From Streptomyces sp. H27-H1 (GTDB lineage: Bacteria; Actinomycetota; Actinomycetes; Streptomycetales; Streptomycetaceae), in the NCBI RefSeq assembly GCF_026627445.1, contig NZ_JAPNLJ010000010.1, forward strand, positions 62,001-126,000: 64,000 nt of DNA, read 5' to 3'. A program made the translations under genes and the position numbers. The notes below the pieces were generated by a model. It was not told the DNA's origin and made no database searches. It was given only the letters and a program-made list of their open reading frames with translations. Positions 1-7,958 of the stretch are shown here, one piece after another. Positions within the stretch are counted from its first letter, which is position 1; each line of letters begins with the position of its first letter.

Positions 1-1
1 G

Positions 2-910
2 TCGGCCCCGGCGCCCGGCGCTTCCCCGATCGGCGTACGGATCAACCCACAGACCGGCGCGGGCAGCATCGACGCCCTCTCCACCGCCACGGCCACCTCG
101 AAGTTCGGCATCGCGCTACGCGATCCGGGAGCGCGCGAGTGGCTCGTACGGGCCTACCTGGACCGGCCCTGGCTCACCCGGCTGCACACCCACTCGGGCT
201 CCCAGGGCGTTCCGCTGGCGCTGATCGCCGAAGGGGTGCGGGAGCTGTACGAGCTGGCCGAGGAGATCAACGCGGCGGCCGGGCGGCGGCAGGTCGACAC
301 CCTGGACATCGGCGGCGGGCTGCCGGTGAACTTCACCTCGGACACGGCCACCCCGACGTACGCGGAGTACGTGAGCGCGCTGCGCTCGGCCGTCCCCGGG
401 CTCTTCTCGGGGGCGTACGGCCTGGTCACGGAGTTCGGGCGGTCCCTGACGGCCAAGCACGGGCTGGTGGTGTCGCGCGTCGAGTACACGAAGAGCAGCG
501 GCGGACGGGCGATCGCGCTCACGCACGCCGGGGTCCAGCTGGCCACCCGTACCGTGTACGCCCCGGCGGCCTGGCCGCTGCGGATCCTGCCGTACGACGC
601 GCGGGGGGCTCCGCTGACCGGGCCCGTGGCCGCCCAGGACATCGCCGGGCCGGCCTGCTTCGCGGGCGATCTGCTGGCGGCGGCGCGGGAGCTGCCGCTG
701 CTGTCCCCGGGGGACCTGATCGTCGTGCCCGACACGGGCGCGTACGCCTTCACCGCGCACTATGGCTACAACAGCCTGCCCCGCCCGGCGGTGCACGGCT
801 TCGCCGTGGGAGCCGCGGGCGAGGTCCGCTTCGCCCTGGCCCGCGCGGGCCAGCCCCTGGCCGCCATCCCCGCGGAGGCCGGCGCCACCACCCCCGACGC
901 CCTCCTCTGA
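2..910 (+). CDS. PLP-dependent Orn/DAP/Arg decarboxylase-family protein (5' end missing)
   Basis: The frame is open to the left edge, so the N-terminal part with the PLP lysine is outside the window; 302 residues are visible. The visible part reads as fold-type III decarboxylase: RINPQTG near the start, HTHSGSQ, a glycine-rich LDIGGGLP phosphate-binding loop, an EFGR block, then GPACFAGDLL, matching the catalytic-Cys GxxC..GD.L block of diaminopimelate decarboxylases, and GAY...GYNSLPRP near the C-terminus. The family decarboxylates meso-DAP, ornithine or arginine. The substrate cannot be told from this part, and an amino-acid-modifying paralogue of LysA is as likely as a biosynthetic enzyme. 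It is followed by about 320 bp of non-coding hairpin-rich DNA. Confidence 0.8.
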   Translation, partial: SAPAPGASPIGVRINPQTGAGSIDALSTATATSKFGIALRDPGAREWLVRAYLDRPWLTRLHTHSGSQGVPLALIAEGVRELYELAEEINAAAGRRQVDTLDIGGGLPVNFTSDTATPTYAEYVSALRSAVPGLFSGAYGLVTEFGRSLTAKHGLVVSRVEYTKSSGGRAIALTHAGVQLATRTVYAPAAWPLRILPYDARGAPLTGPVAAQDIAGPACFAGDLLAAARELPLLSPGDLIVVPDTGAYAFTAHYGYNSLPRPAVHGFAVGAAGEVRFALARAGQPLAAIPAEAGATTPDALL

Positions 911-1154
911 CCGGGCACCCACCCCGCGGGCCCGACGGCCCCCTCGCCCGGGGAGCACCGGCCCCGGCGGCCTGCCCACCAGGCGCCCCACGCCTGCCCG
1001 GGCGCGGCCCGCCCTCCCGGGACCGCGCCCCAAGAACCCGCTGCGCGGGGCGAAGTCCCCTCCCCGCCCTTCCACCGTTCCCAGGGCCCGGCCCTGACCC
1101 GGTCCTCAAACGCCGGACGGGCTGAACAGACCCTGGGGCTCCGCCCCAGACCCC

Positions 1155-1206
1155 GCGCCTCAAACGCCGGCGGGGCTATTTATGGCCCCGCCGGCGATTG
1201 AGGCGC
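1155..1206. terminator. Strong bidirectional hairpin between converging genes
   Basis: A 12-bp perfect GC stem (1165-1176 with 1185-1196, 8-nt loop) is extended by a further arm (1155-1163 with 1198-1206) around a single mismatch. A second short GC hairpin (CTGGGGC-N3-GCCCCAG) lies just before it, and the left flank motif CTCAAACGCCGG also occurs about 50 bp upstream. It sits between the decarboxylase stop and the TetR stop and would serve both strands. The rest of 911-1231 holds no credible gene. Confidence 0.85.
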
Positions 1207-1231
1207 ACCCCCCGTACCGGGGCGCCCGCCG

Positions 1232-1828
1232 TCAGGGGGTCGACCACAGGGTCGCCGCCAGGGCCGGGGTCAGGGTCGTGATCACCGCCTCCGGCGGGAG
1301 TGCCGCCACCGCGGGGAGGCGTAGGAGGTAGCGGGTCAGGGCCAGCCCCAGGAGGTGGGTGGAGACCAGGCCCGCCACCCGGGGCCCCCGCTCGGGGCCG
1401 AGCGCCGCCGCCAGCGCCGGTGCGACCTGGGTCGCGAAGACCTCCCGCATCCGCGCCGCCGCCGCCTCGTTGGTCACCGCGGAGCGCAACAGCACCAGCA
1501 GCGCGTCATCCGCCGGATCGCCTTCCCACCGCTCCACGAAGTGCCGTACGAGTACCTGGGCCAGCTCCCCCTCCGGGACCGCTGACAGGTCCGGGAGCCG
1601 CAGGTCGACGGTGAGGGCCGCGTCGAAGAGGCGCTCCTTGTTGCCGAAGTAGCGCATGACCATCGAGGGGTCGATCCCCGCGTCGGCCGCGACTGCGCGG
1701 ATCGTCGTCCGTTCGTACCCCTGCGCGGCGAACCGCTCCCGCGCCGCCCGCAGGATCGCCGCCTTGGTCTGCCCGCCCCGGGTTTCCCCGGCCGTTTCGG
1801 CCGCTCCGGTCACTCCGTCTCGCGTCAT
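1232..1828 (-). CDS. TetR-family transcriptional repressor
   Basis: A protein of 198 residues with the usual TetR layout. The N-terminal helix-turn-helix (about residues 20-65) contains ILRAARERFAAQGYERTTI and a recognition region ending in VMRYFGNKERLF. An all-helical ligand/dimer domain follows. I chose the ATG at 1828 (MTRDG); an upstream in-frame start would place coding DNA over the operator array. It is divergent from the FAD monooxygenase at 1982, and the 150-bp space between the genes is filled with five operator-like palindromes, the first abutting this start codon, which argues for autorepression. The ligand is probably an aromatic or polyketide-like compound acted on by the monooxygenase, which is inference. 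Confidence 0.92.
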   Translation of the reverse strand: MTRDGVTGAAETAGETRGGQTKAAILRAARERFAAQGYERTTIRAVAADAGIDPSMVMRYFGNKERLFDAALTVDLRLPDLSAVPEGELAQVLVRHFVERWEGDPADDALLVLLRSAVTNEAAAARMREVFATQVAPALAAALGPERGPRVAGLVSTHLLGLALTRYLLRLPAVAALPPEAVITTLTPALAATLWSTP

Positions 1829-1929
1829 GCCAACGAGCGTAGGCCAACATCCGTAGGCCAACAACTGTTGACATGTGTTCGCGACCGCAGCATTCTGAAG
1901 TCAACAGCCGTTGGCCAACAACCGTTGGC
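1829..1929. promoter_or_regulatory. Tandem array of five TetR-type operators
   Basis: Five 16-bp copies of G(C/T)CAAC-N4-GT(A/T)G(G/A)C lie at 1829-1844, 1843-1858, 1857-1872, 1900-1915 and 1914-1929. Within each group neighbours overlap by 2 bp, giving a 14-bp repeat; the two groups are offset by 43 bp, close to three periods. The fifth copy, GCCAAC-N4-GTTGGC, is a perfect inverted repeat. The array covers the divergent promoter region of the TetR gene and the monooxygenase. Repeat structure is seen directly; binding by the adjacent TetR protein is inferred from position. Confidence 0.75.
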
Positions 1930-1981
1930 ATCCGTATCTCGTTCCTGTATTCCGTAGCCCGCATCCCGGAGGAGAACCGCC

Positions 1982-3121
1982 GTGCCGCTCCCCGCCACCA
2001 CCCACGTCGCCATCGTCGGCGCCGGCCCCACCGGCCTCGCCCTCGCCCTGACCATCGCCGGGGCGGGCATCGACTTCGTCCTCCTGGACCGGCAGGCCGA
2101 GGGCGCCAACACCTCCCGCGCCGCCGTGGTCCACGCCCGCACCCTGGAGGTCCTCGACGAGCTCGACCCGGCCACCGGCGCCGAGCTGGTCCGGCGGGGC
2201 ACGACCGTCACCCGGTTCCGGATCCGCGACGGCGCCCGCCCCCTCGCCGCCGTCCGCTTCGACGGCCTGCCCACGGCTCACCCGTACGCCCTGATGGTTC
2301 CCCAGGACCAGACGGAGGCCGTGCTCCTCGACCGGCTGCGCGCCCTCGGCGGCGACGTCCACCGCCCGTACGAGGTCACCGCCGTCACCCAGGACGGGAC
2401 CGGGGTCACCCTCACCACCGCCACCGGCGAAACCCTCCGCGCCGCCTACGCCGTCGGCGCCGACGGGATGCACAGCACGGTCCGGGAGGCCGCCGGGATC
2501 GGCTTCACCGGCAGCCCCTACGAGGAGTCCTTCGTCCTCGCCGACGTGACGATGGACTGGACCCCGGGCCCCCGGGAGGTCTCCCTCACCTTCGGCGCGG
2601 CCGGTCTGACCGTGGTGGCCCCGCTCCCCGGCGGCCGCTACCGCCTGGTCGCCACCGTCGACGAGGCCCCCGCCGAACCGGACCTCCCCTTCGTCCAGGC
2701 GCTGCTGGACGCCCGCGCCCCCGGCCAGGCAACCGTGACCGGCGTCGTCTGGTCCTCGCGGTTCCGGGTCCACCACCGGGTCGCGGACCGCTACCGCGCG
2801 GGCCGCCTCCTGCTCGCCGGCGACGCCGCGCACGTACACAGCCCGGCCGGCGGCCAGGGCATGAACACCGGCATCCAGGACGGCCACGCACTCGGCCGGG
2901 CCCTCGCCGCCGGCACGAGCGAGGCCCTCGACGCCTACGAGGCCCGCCGCCGCCCCGTCGCCCTGCGCGTGGTGGCGCTGACCGACCGGATGACCCGGAT
3001 CGCCACCACCCGCAACCCCGCCCTGCGTGCCGTACGCAACACCCTGCTGCCGGTCCTCGCCCGCGTCCCGGCACTGAACAGGCGCCTCGCCACCGAGCTG
3101 GCGGAGCTGAACTACCGCTAG
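1982..3121 (+). CDS. FAD-dependent aromatic-type monooxygenase
   Basis: A 379-residue flavoprotein of the class A (PHBH/TfdB-like) hydroxylase group, which uses NAD(P)H and O2 to hydroxylate aromatic or polyketide substrates. It has the dinucleotide-binding GAGPTGLALA near residue 13, the DG motif GADGMHSTVR in the middle and the GD motif GDAAHVHSPAGGQGMN with its following NTGIQD. There is no C-terminal thioredoxin-like extension, so it resembles the short forms. The GTG start at 1982 is preceded by GGAGGAG (1968-1974, spacing 7). It is divergent from the TetR gene and shares the operator array, so it is probably the repressor's main target, induced by its substrate. Alternatives are anti-drug hydroxylation (rifampicin or tetracycline inactivation type). 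Confidence 0.9.
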   Translation: MPLPATTHVAIVGAGPTGLALALTIAGAGIDFVLLDRQAEGANTSRAAVVHARTLEVLDELDPATGAELVRRGTTVTRFRIRDGARPLAAVRFDGLPTAHPYALMVPQDQTEAVLLDRLRALGGDVHRPYEVTAVTQDGTGVTLTTATGETLRAAYAVGADGMHSTVREAAGIGFTGSPYEESFVLADVTMDWTPGPREVSLTFGAAGLTVVAPLPGGRYRLVATVDEAPAEPDLPFVQALLDARAPGQATVTGVVWSSRFRVHHRVADRYRAGRLLLAGDAAHVHSPAGGQGMNTGIQDGHALGRALAAGTSEALDAYEARRRPVALRVVALTDRMTRIATTRNPALRAVRNTLLPVLARVPALNRRLATELAELNYR

Positions 3122-3171
3122 TACCGCTCCGCCCCTCGACCACTCGGCTACTCGGCTGCTCGGCTGCTCGG

Positions 3172-4014
3172 CTACTCCACGAACAGCCCGCGCGCCGCGG
3201 CCCGCGCGTCGAAGGCCTCCAGCCGCGCCTGCGCATCCGGCAGCGCGTCCGCCATGGCCTCCAGCAGCACCCGCCCCAGCAGCATCGGCGCGCACGCCGT
3301 GTCGAAGGCCAAGCCGGTGCCGACCGGCGCCGGGATCAGCAGATCGCAGTGGCGGGCCACCGGCGCGAAGGCCGAGTCGGCGACCGTCACCACGGTCAGC
3401 CCGGCCCCCCGGGCATACTCCAGGGCCTCCGCGACCTCCTTCGGATGGCGGGGCAGTGCGAAGCACAGCAGGGCCGAGGCCCCGGCGCCCGCCGCCGCGT
3501 CGATCCGGTCGGCGAGCATCGAGCCGCCCTCGTCGAGCAGCCGTACGTCCGGATGGACCTTCGCGGCGAAGTACGCGAACCCGCGCGCCTGCGAGGACGC
3601 CGCGCGCAGCCCCAGTACGGGCAGCGGGCTCGACCCGGCCAGCAGCCGGCCCGCCTCCTGCACCGGCGCCGGGTCGGCGAGCATCGCGGACAGCCGGCGC
3701 AGGTTCTCGATCTCACCCTGCACGGCCTGCTGGTACTCGTTGTACGCATCCTCGTCCGCGGCCCCGGCCCGCTCGGCGGGAGCCATCTCGCGCAGGTGCC
3801 GGCGCAGCGCGGGATAGCCGTCGAAGCCCAGCGCCACGGCGAACCGGGTCACCGACGGCTGGCTCACGCCGGCCAGCTCGGCGAGCTCCACGCTCGACAG
3901 GAACGGCACCTCCGCCGCCCCGCGCACCATGCAGTGCGCGATGCGCCGCTGGGTCGGCGTCAGCCGGTGGCCCTCGAACAGCTTCTGCAGCCGGGCCGCA
4001 GGGCTCTCGCCCAT
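3172..4014 (-). CDS. MurR/RpiR-family transcriptional regulator
   Basis: A 280-residue regulator. Residues 1-80 form the RpiR-type HTH (LTPTQRRIAHCMV, then ELAGVSQPSVTRFAVALGFDGYP), and residues about 125-260 form a SIS sugar-phosphate-isomerase-like domain in which ALLCFALPRHPKEVAEAL is recognisable. Family members sense phosphosugars or other anionic metabolites and bind palindromic operators. The ATG start has a GGAGGGG site 6 nt upstream. A 5-bp-arm palindrome, TGCAT-N6-ATGCA, lies 72 bp upstream of the start (4086-4101) and is a candidate operator. No sugar catabolic gene is adjacent, so the regulon is unclear. Confidence 0.9.
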   Translation of the reverse strand: MGESPAARLQKLFEGHRLTPTQRRIAHCMVRGAAEVPFLSSVELAELAGVSQPSVTRFAVALGFDGYPALRRHLREMAPAERAGAADEDAYNEYQQAVQGEIENLRRLSAMLADPAPVQEAGRLLAGSSPLPVLGLRAASSQARGFAYFAAKVHPDVRLLDEGGSMLADRIDAAAGAGASALLCFALPRHPKEVAEALEYARGAGLTVVTVADSAFAPVARHCDLLIPAPVGTGLAFDTACAPMLLGRVLLEAMADALPDAQARLEAFDARAAARGLFVE

Positions 4015-4085
4015 CCCGATCCCCTCCGTCCCGTCCGCCGGTCGGCCAGTCGGCCGCCGACGGGATATTCACTCACCGAGCACTC

Positions 4086-4101
4086 TGCATGCGCTTATGC
4101 A
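4086..4101. promoter_or_regulatory. Candidate operator palindrome upstream of RpiR gene
   Basis: TGCAT-N6-ATGCA in the non-coding stretch 4015-4401. Arms are only 5 bp, so this may be chance. The rest of the stretch holds no credible coding sequence. Confidence 0.3.
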
Positions 4102-4297
4102 GGACGGCAACCCACGCCCGCGATCCGAGACCCCAGCCACCCCGGAAATCAGCGGGCCGGGCACCATCAGGAGCCCTACCGCGCGTGGACGCGTTCGTGG
4201 GGGGAATGCGGGCCGTCCAGTACGGCTTCCTGTCGCGCTCCCCCACTGACACGAGGCATCGGTGACGGCCGGCTCCCGCGCCGCCCGGGGCCAGGCT

Positions 4298-4390
4298 CAA
4301 TTCGCTTGACCGGCCGGTATCCCGCCCTTGATCCTCAAGGCCCGACCACCGGGATCCGCCGGTCAACACCCCCCACATTCAAGTGAATTG
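4298..4390. promoter_or_regulatory. Separated inverted repeat upstream of MFS exporter
   Basis: CAATTCGCTTGA (4298-4309) is repeated in inverted orientation as TCAAGTGAATTG (4379-4390), 11 of 12 positions matching, with 69 bp between. The AT-rich arms stand out in the surrounding GC-rich DNA, and the second copy ends 11 bp before the MFS start codon. The spacing suggests two binding sites of one regulator, or an extended stem; no regulator gene is adjacent except the RpiR gene. Confidence 0.4.
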
Positions 4391-4401
4391 GCTGCCCCAT
4401 T

Positions 4402-5664
4402 ATGGTGTCGTCGCCCGCCTTCGCCCCGCCCCGGCCCAGTTCCCGCCTCTGGACCAGGAACTTCGGCCTGTACTTCACCGCCCGCATCGTCTCGAGGCTG
4501 GGCGACACGATGATGCACGTGGCCCTGGCCGTGGCCATGCTCTCGCTCGGCTACGGGGTGAGCGGCATCGGGTACGCGCTCGGTGCGTGGATGGGCGCCT
4601 TCGCCCTCTTCGTGGTGTTCGGCGGGGTTTTCGCGGACCGCTTCCACCCCCTGCCGCAGATGATCGGCGCGGACGCGGTCCGGTGCGCTGCCCAGGGCTC
4701 CCTGGCCCTGTACCTCTGGCTCGGCCACCCGACGCTGTGGTTCGTCATCTGCGGATCGGTGCTCGGCGGCATAGCGACCGCGATGTTCCAGCCGGGCACC
4801 GCCAGCCTCGTACCGCAGGTCTCCGCCGACCCCACGCAGGCCAACGGCGTGCTGCGGGTGAGCGAGGGGGCTTCCACCATGGCCGGGCCGGCCATCGCGG
4901 GCGTGCTCGTCGCCACCACCTCCACGGCCTGGATCTTCGCGGTCGACGCGGCCACCTTCGTGGTCAGCGGGTTCTGCCTGCTGGCGCTGCGGCTGCCCCG
5001 GTTCACCTCCGGCCGCTCGGAGTCGATGCTCGCGAACCTGCGGGAGGGCTGGCAGGAGTTCCGTTCCAGGTCCTGGCTGTGGGCGGTCATCCTCATCTGG
5101 TGGGTCCTCGGGGTCTGTGTCTGGGGTCCGCTCACCCCGCTCGGCGCGGCCTCGGTCATCGCCGAGCACGGCAAGGCGGCCTTCGGTTACGCGGAGGGGG
5201 CCTTCGGAGTCGGCTGCGTCCTCGGCGGCCTCGTCGCGATCCGCATCCGCCCGGCCCGTCCGCTGCTCGGCGGCGCCGTCGCGATGTTCGCGTTCCCGAT
5301 GATGCCGCTGGTGGCGGCCCTGGTCCCCGATCTGCCGCTGCTGATGCTCGGCTACGCGGTCAGCGGCGTGGGGTGGGCGTTCTGGGGCGTCCAGTGGTCC
5401 ACCACGGTCCAGACCCAGATCCCGCAGGACCGGCTCAACCGGGTGACCGCGTACGAGGTCGGCGGCTCGATCCTCGCCGTCCCCTTCGGGCAGGTCCTCT
5501 CGGGCCCCGCCAGCGGGGTCTTCGGCGTCCGCCCGCTCCTGCTGGCCGGCGCCGCGATCGGCCTCGGCTGCGCCCTCGCGCTCATCCTCGTCCGCCCCGT
5601 CCGCACCCTGGTCCGGCGCGATACGGGGGCTAGCCCCAGTGCCGGCGCCAAGGGCGAATCCTAG
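4402..5664 (+). CDS. MFS transporter (EntS-like exporter group)
   Basis: A 420-residue integral membrane protein with about 11-12 hydrophobic segments. The first cytoplasmic loop reads VSRLGDTMMHVALAVAML, the loop 2-3 region reads GGVFADRFHP, and FQPGTASLVPQVS with GASTMAGPAIAGVLV follow; this pattern is typical of the MFS_3/enterobactin-exporter group that extrudes siderophores or drugs. The ATG at 4402 has no clear Shine-Dalgarno sequence. The separated inverted repeat lies directly upstream. The stop codon TAG is shared with the -10-like element of the next gene. Direction (export) is inferred from family only. Confidence 0.85.
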   Translation: MVSSPAFAPPRPSSRLWTRNFGLYFTARIVSRLGDTMMHVALAVAMLSLGYGVSGIGYALGAWMGAFALFVVFGGVFADRFHPLPQMIGADAVRCAAQGSLALYLWLGHPTLWFVICGSVLGGIATAMFQPGTASLVPQVSADPTQANGVLRVSEGASTMAGPAIAGVLVATTSTAWIFAVDAATFVVSGFCLLALRLPRFTSGRSESMLANLREGWQEFRSRSWLWAVILIWWVLGVCVWGPLTPLGAASVIAEHGKAAFGYAEGAFGVGCVLGGLVAIRIRPARPLLGGAVAMFAFPMMPLVAALVPDLPLLMLGYAVSGVGWAFWGVQWSTTVQTQIPQDRLNRVTAYEVGGSILAVPFGQVLSGPASGVFGVRPLLLAGAAIGLGCALALILVRPVRTLVRRDTGASPSAGAKGES

Positions 5665-5667
5665 GGT
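5662..5667 (+). promoter_or_regulatory. Leaderless-type -10 element of the small membrane protein
   Basis: TAGGGT followed by exactly 6 nt and then the ATG at 5674. This fits the actinobacterial TANNNT-N6/7-start pattern of leaderless transcripts, and no Shine-Dalgarno sequence competes. The hexamer overlaps the stop codon of the MFS gene. Confidence 0.5.
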
Positions 5668-5673
5668 GGTGGG

Positions 5674-6057
5674 ATGGAGTCCCAAGAGCTGAAGAAGGAA
5701 CTCTCCGCCACGCTCGACGCCCGGCGGGAGCTGGGGGCGGAGTACGAGGCCGAGCTGGTCGACTCGTTCGTGGATAAGGTCGACACACAGGTCCGCCGGC
5801 GCCTGGCGGAGGAGCGGCTGGCCGCGGCCCGCGGCACCCACCGCGGCGCGGCGGACTTCCCGGACGGCAACTTCGGCGAACGCTTCGGCTTCGCGATCAT
5901 CACCCTGGTGCTGGCGATCCCGCTTTCCGCGATCGGCGCCGCCCAGGCCCGTCTCAGCGGCCTGGTCGTCGCCTGGATCGGCATCCTGGGCGTCAACTAC
6001 GTCCACGCGGCGAAGTACCGCCGCCGCCACGACCGGAGCCCCGGCCAACTGGACTGA
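5674..6057 (+). CDS. Small integral membrane protein, conserved in streptomycetes
   Basis: A 127-residue protein. Residues 1-65 are charged and probably helical (ELKKELSATLDARRELGAEYEAELVDSFVDK), and two membrane segments follow around 72-90 (FAIITLVLAIPLSAIGAA) and 95-112 (LSGLVVAWIGILGVNYVHA), ending in a short basic tail. I recognise this as a conserved hypothetical membrane protein, not a named family. It starts 9 bp after the MFS stop but appears to have its own leaderless-type promoter, so it can be made independently. Function unknown. Confidence 0.8.
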   Translation: MESQELKKELSATLDARRELGAEYEAELVDSFVDKVDTQVRRRLAEERLAAARGTHRGAADFPDGNFGERFGFAIITLVLAIPLSAIGAAQARLSGLVVAWIGILGVNYVHAAKYRRRHDRSPGQLD

Positions 6058-6405
6058 CCCGCGCCGGAAAAGGATTGAGCGCGGGGACCGCCGCACCCCG
6101 GTTTCCCGGGGGCGGGACGACGGCGGTCCCCGCGCAGGACACGGGCCGGGTCAGGGCCGTCCGCGCGTCCGTGGCGTCCAACGCGGTCCGGGAGCCGCTC
6201 CGGAAGTGCGCCGACGCCGTTCGTGGTGCCGGCCGGGTCCCGGTTTCCCGGGCTTCCCTGCCGACAACCACCACTGTGCCGGAGCCGTGTTAAGCGGGTG
6301 CTGCCGTCACGTGACGGGCCCGTACCGTTTGCGCGTCGTCCGCGCGCGGACCCGTAACGGGCCCGTAGCGGGCGCGCACGGCCCCGTACGGACCCGTACG
6401 GACTC
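6058..6405. other. Non-coding stretch between converging genes
   Basis: No convincing gene on either strand. The right half carries several short copies of a CCCGTA(C/A)(C/G)GG-like word (about 6350-6405) just past the end of the cystathionine beta-synthase gene; these can fold into short GC stems and may act as its terminator. Confidence 0.4.
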
Positions 6406-7791
6406 CTACTTGGCGCCCTTGGCCAGGAACGCCAGCAGGTCCTGACGGCTCACCACACCGGTCGGCTTGCCCTCGACCAGCACGATCGCCGCGTCGGCCT
6501 CGCCGAGCACCGCCATCAGCTCGGAGACCGGCTCGCCCGAGCCGACCTGCGGCAGTGGCGCACTCATGTGCTTCTCCAACGGGTCGCCGAGGGAGGCGCG
6601 CTGCGCGAACAGCGCCGCGAGGAGCTCCTTCTCGACGACGGAGCCGATGACCTCGGCCGCCATCACGTCGGGGTGGCCGGCGCCCGGCTTGACGATCGGC
6701 ATCTGCGAGACGCCGTACTCGCGCAGCACCTCGATGGCCTCGCCGACGGTCTCCTCGGGGTGCATGTGGACCAGCGAGGGGATGGCGCCCGCCTTGTCCG
6801 CGAGCACGTCCCGGATGCGGGCCGACGGGCCCGCGTCCTCCAGGAAGCCGTGCCCGGCCATCCACTCGTCGTTGAAGATCTTGCTGATGTAGCCGCGCCC
6901 ACTGTCCGGGAGCAGGACGACGACCACGTCGTCCGGGCCGAGGCCCTCGGCCGCCCGCAGTGCGGCGACGACCGCCATGCCGCAGGAGCCGCCGACGAGC
7001 AGGCCCTCTTCCTTGGCGAGGCGGCGGGTCATCTGGAAGGAGTCCTTGTCGGACACCGCGATGATCTCGTCGGTCACATCGGGGTCGTAGGCCGTGGGCC
7101 AGAAGTCCTCGCCGACGCCCTCGACGAGGTACGGACGGCCCGAGCCGCCGGAGTAGACCGAGCCCTCGGGGTCCGCGCCGACGATCTTCACGCGGCCGCC
7201 GGAGGCCTCCTTGAGGTACCGGCCGGTGCCCGAGATCGTGCCGCCGGTGCCGACGCCCGCCACGAAGTGGGTGATCTTCCCGGCCGTCTGCTCCCAGAGC
7301 TCGGGACCGGTGGTCTCGTAGTGCGAGCGCGAGTTGTTCGGGTTGCTGTACTGGTCGGGCTTCCAGGCGCCCGGGGTCTCGCGCACGAGGCGGTCGGACA
7401 CGTTGTAGTACGAGTCCGGGTGCTCGGGGTCGACGGCGGTCGGGCAGACCACGACCTCGGCGCCGTAGGCGCGCATGACGTTGATCTTGTCCATCGAGAC
7501 CTTGTCAGGGCAGACGAAGATGCACTTGTAACCCTTCTGCTGGGCCACGATGGCGAGTCCTACACCCGTGTTGCCGCTCGTGGGCTCCACGATGGTGCCG
7601 CCGGGCTTGAGGGCTCCGCTCTGTTCGGCGGCCTCGATCATCCGTACGGCGATCCGGTCCTTCACGGATCCACCGGGATTGAAGTACTCGACCTTGGCCA
7701 GGACGGTGGCCTGGAGGCCTTCGGTCACACGGTTGAGCTTCACCAGCGGGGTGTTGCCGACGAGGCTGATCATCGAGTCGTGGAATTGCAC
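6406..7791 (-). CDS. Cystathionine beta-synthase
   Basis: A 461-residue PLP enzyme that condenses serine and homocysteine to cystathionine in reverse transsulfuration. The PLP lysine lies in NPGGSVKDR (K44), the substrate loop in PTSGNTGVGLA, and the PLP-phosphate loop in GVGTGGTISGTG. Residues about 335-460 form a C-terminal pair of CBS domains (VREYGVSQMPIV-type), as in the regulated long form rather than plain cysteine synthase. I prefer the GTG at 7791, six nt after GGAG; ATG (7794) and TTG (7803) are in-frame alternatives. It is divergent from the SGNH hydrolase. No heme-binding N-terminal extension is present, unlike the animal enzyme. Confidence 0.93.
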   Translation of the reverse strand: MQFHDSMISLVGNTPLVKLNRVTEGLQATVLAKVEYFNPGGSVKDRIAVRMIEAAEQSGALKPGGTIVEPTSGNTGVGLAIVAQQKGYKCIFVCPDKVSMDKINVMRAYGAEVVVCPTAVDPEHPDSYYNVSDRLVRETPGAWKPDQYSNPNNSRSHYETTGPELWEQTAGKITHFVAGVGTGGTISGTGRYLKEASGGRVKIVGADPEGSVYSGGSGRPYLVEGVGEDFWPTAYDPDVTDEIIAVSDKDSFQMTRRLAKEEGLLVGGSCGMAVVAALRAAEGLGPDDVVVVLLPDSGRGYISKIFNDEWMAGHGFLEDAGPSARIRDVLADKAGAIPSLVHMHPEETVGEAIEVLREYGVSQMPIVKPGAGHPDVMAAEVIGSVVEKELLAALFAQRASLGDPLEKHMSAPLPQVGSGEPVSELMAVLGEADAAIVLVEGKPTGVVSRQDLLAFLAKGAK

Positions 7792-7958
7792 CATGTTCTC
7801 CAAGGAGGGGACTCCACGGGTTCTCCGGGAGGCACCGCCAGACTATGCGGAAAGGGATTGGCCGACCGGCAGTACGGGGCAGGTAGGTCAACGGGACGAC
7901 AGGCACGGCAGGAGCAGTGCAGGGATCCGGCCGAGGGACCGAGGAGGTGGCTTGAAAG

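Noticed and set aside
4073..4378. 101-residue open frame upstream of the MFS gene
   Set aside because: No domain, no ribosome site, composition unlike a protein; it spans the candidate operator region.
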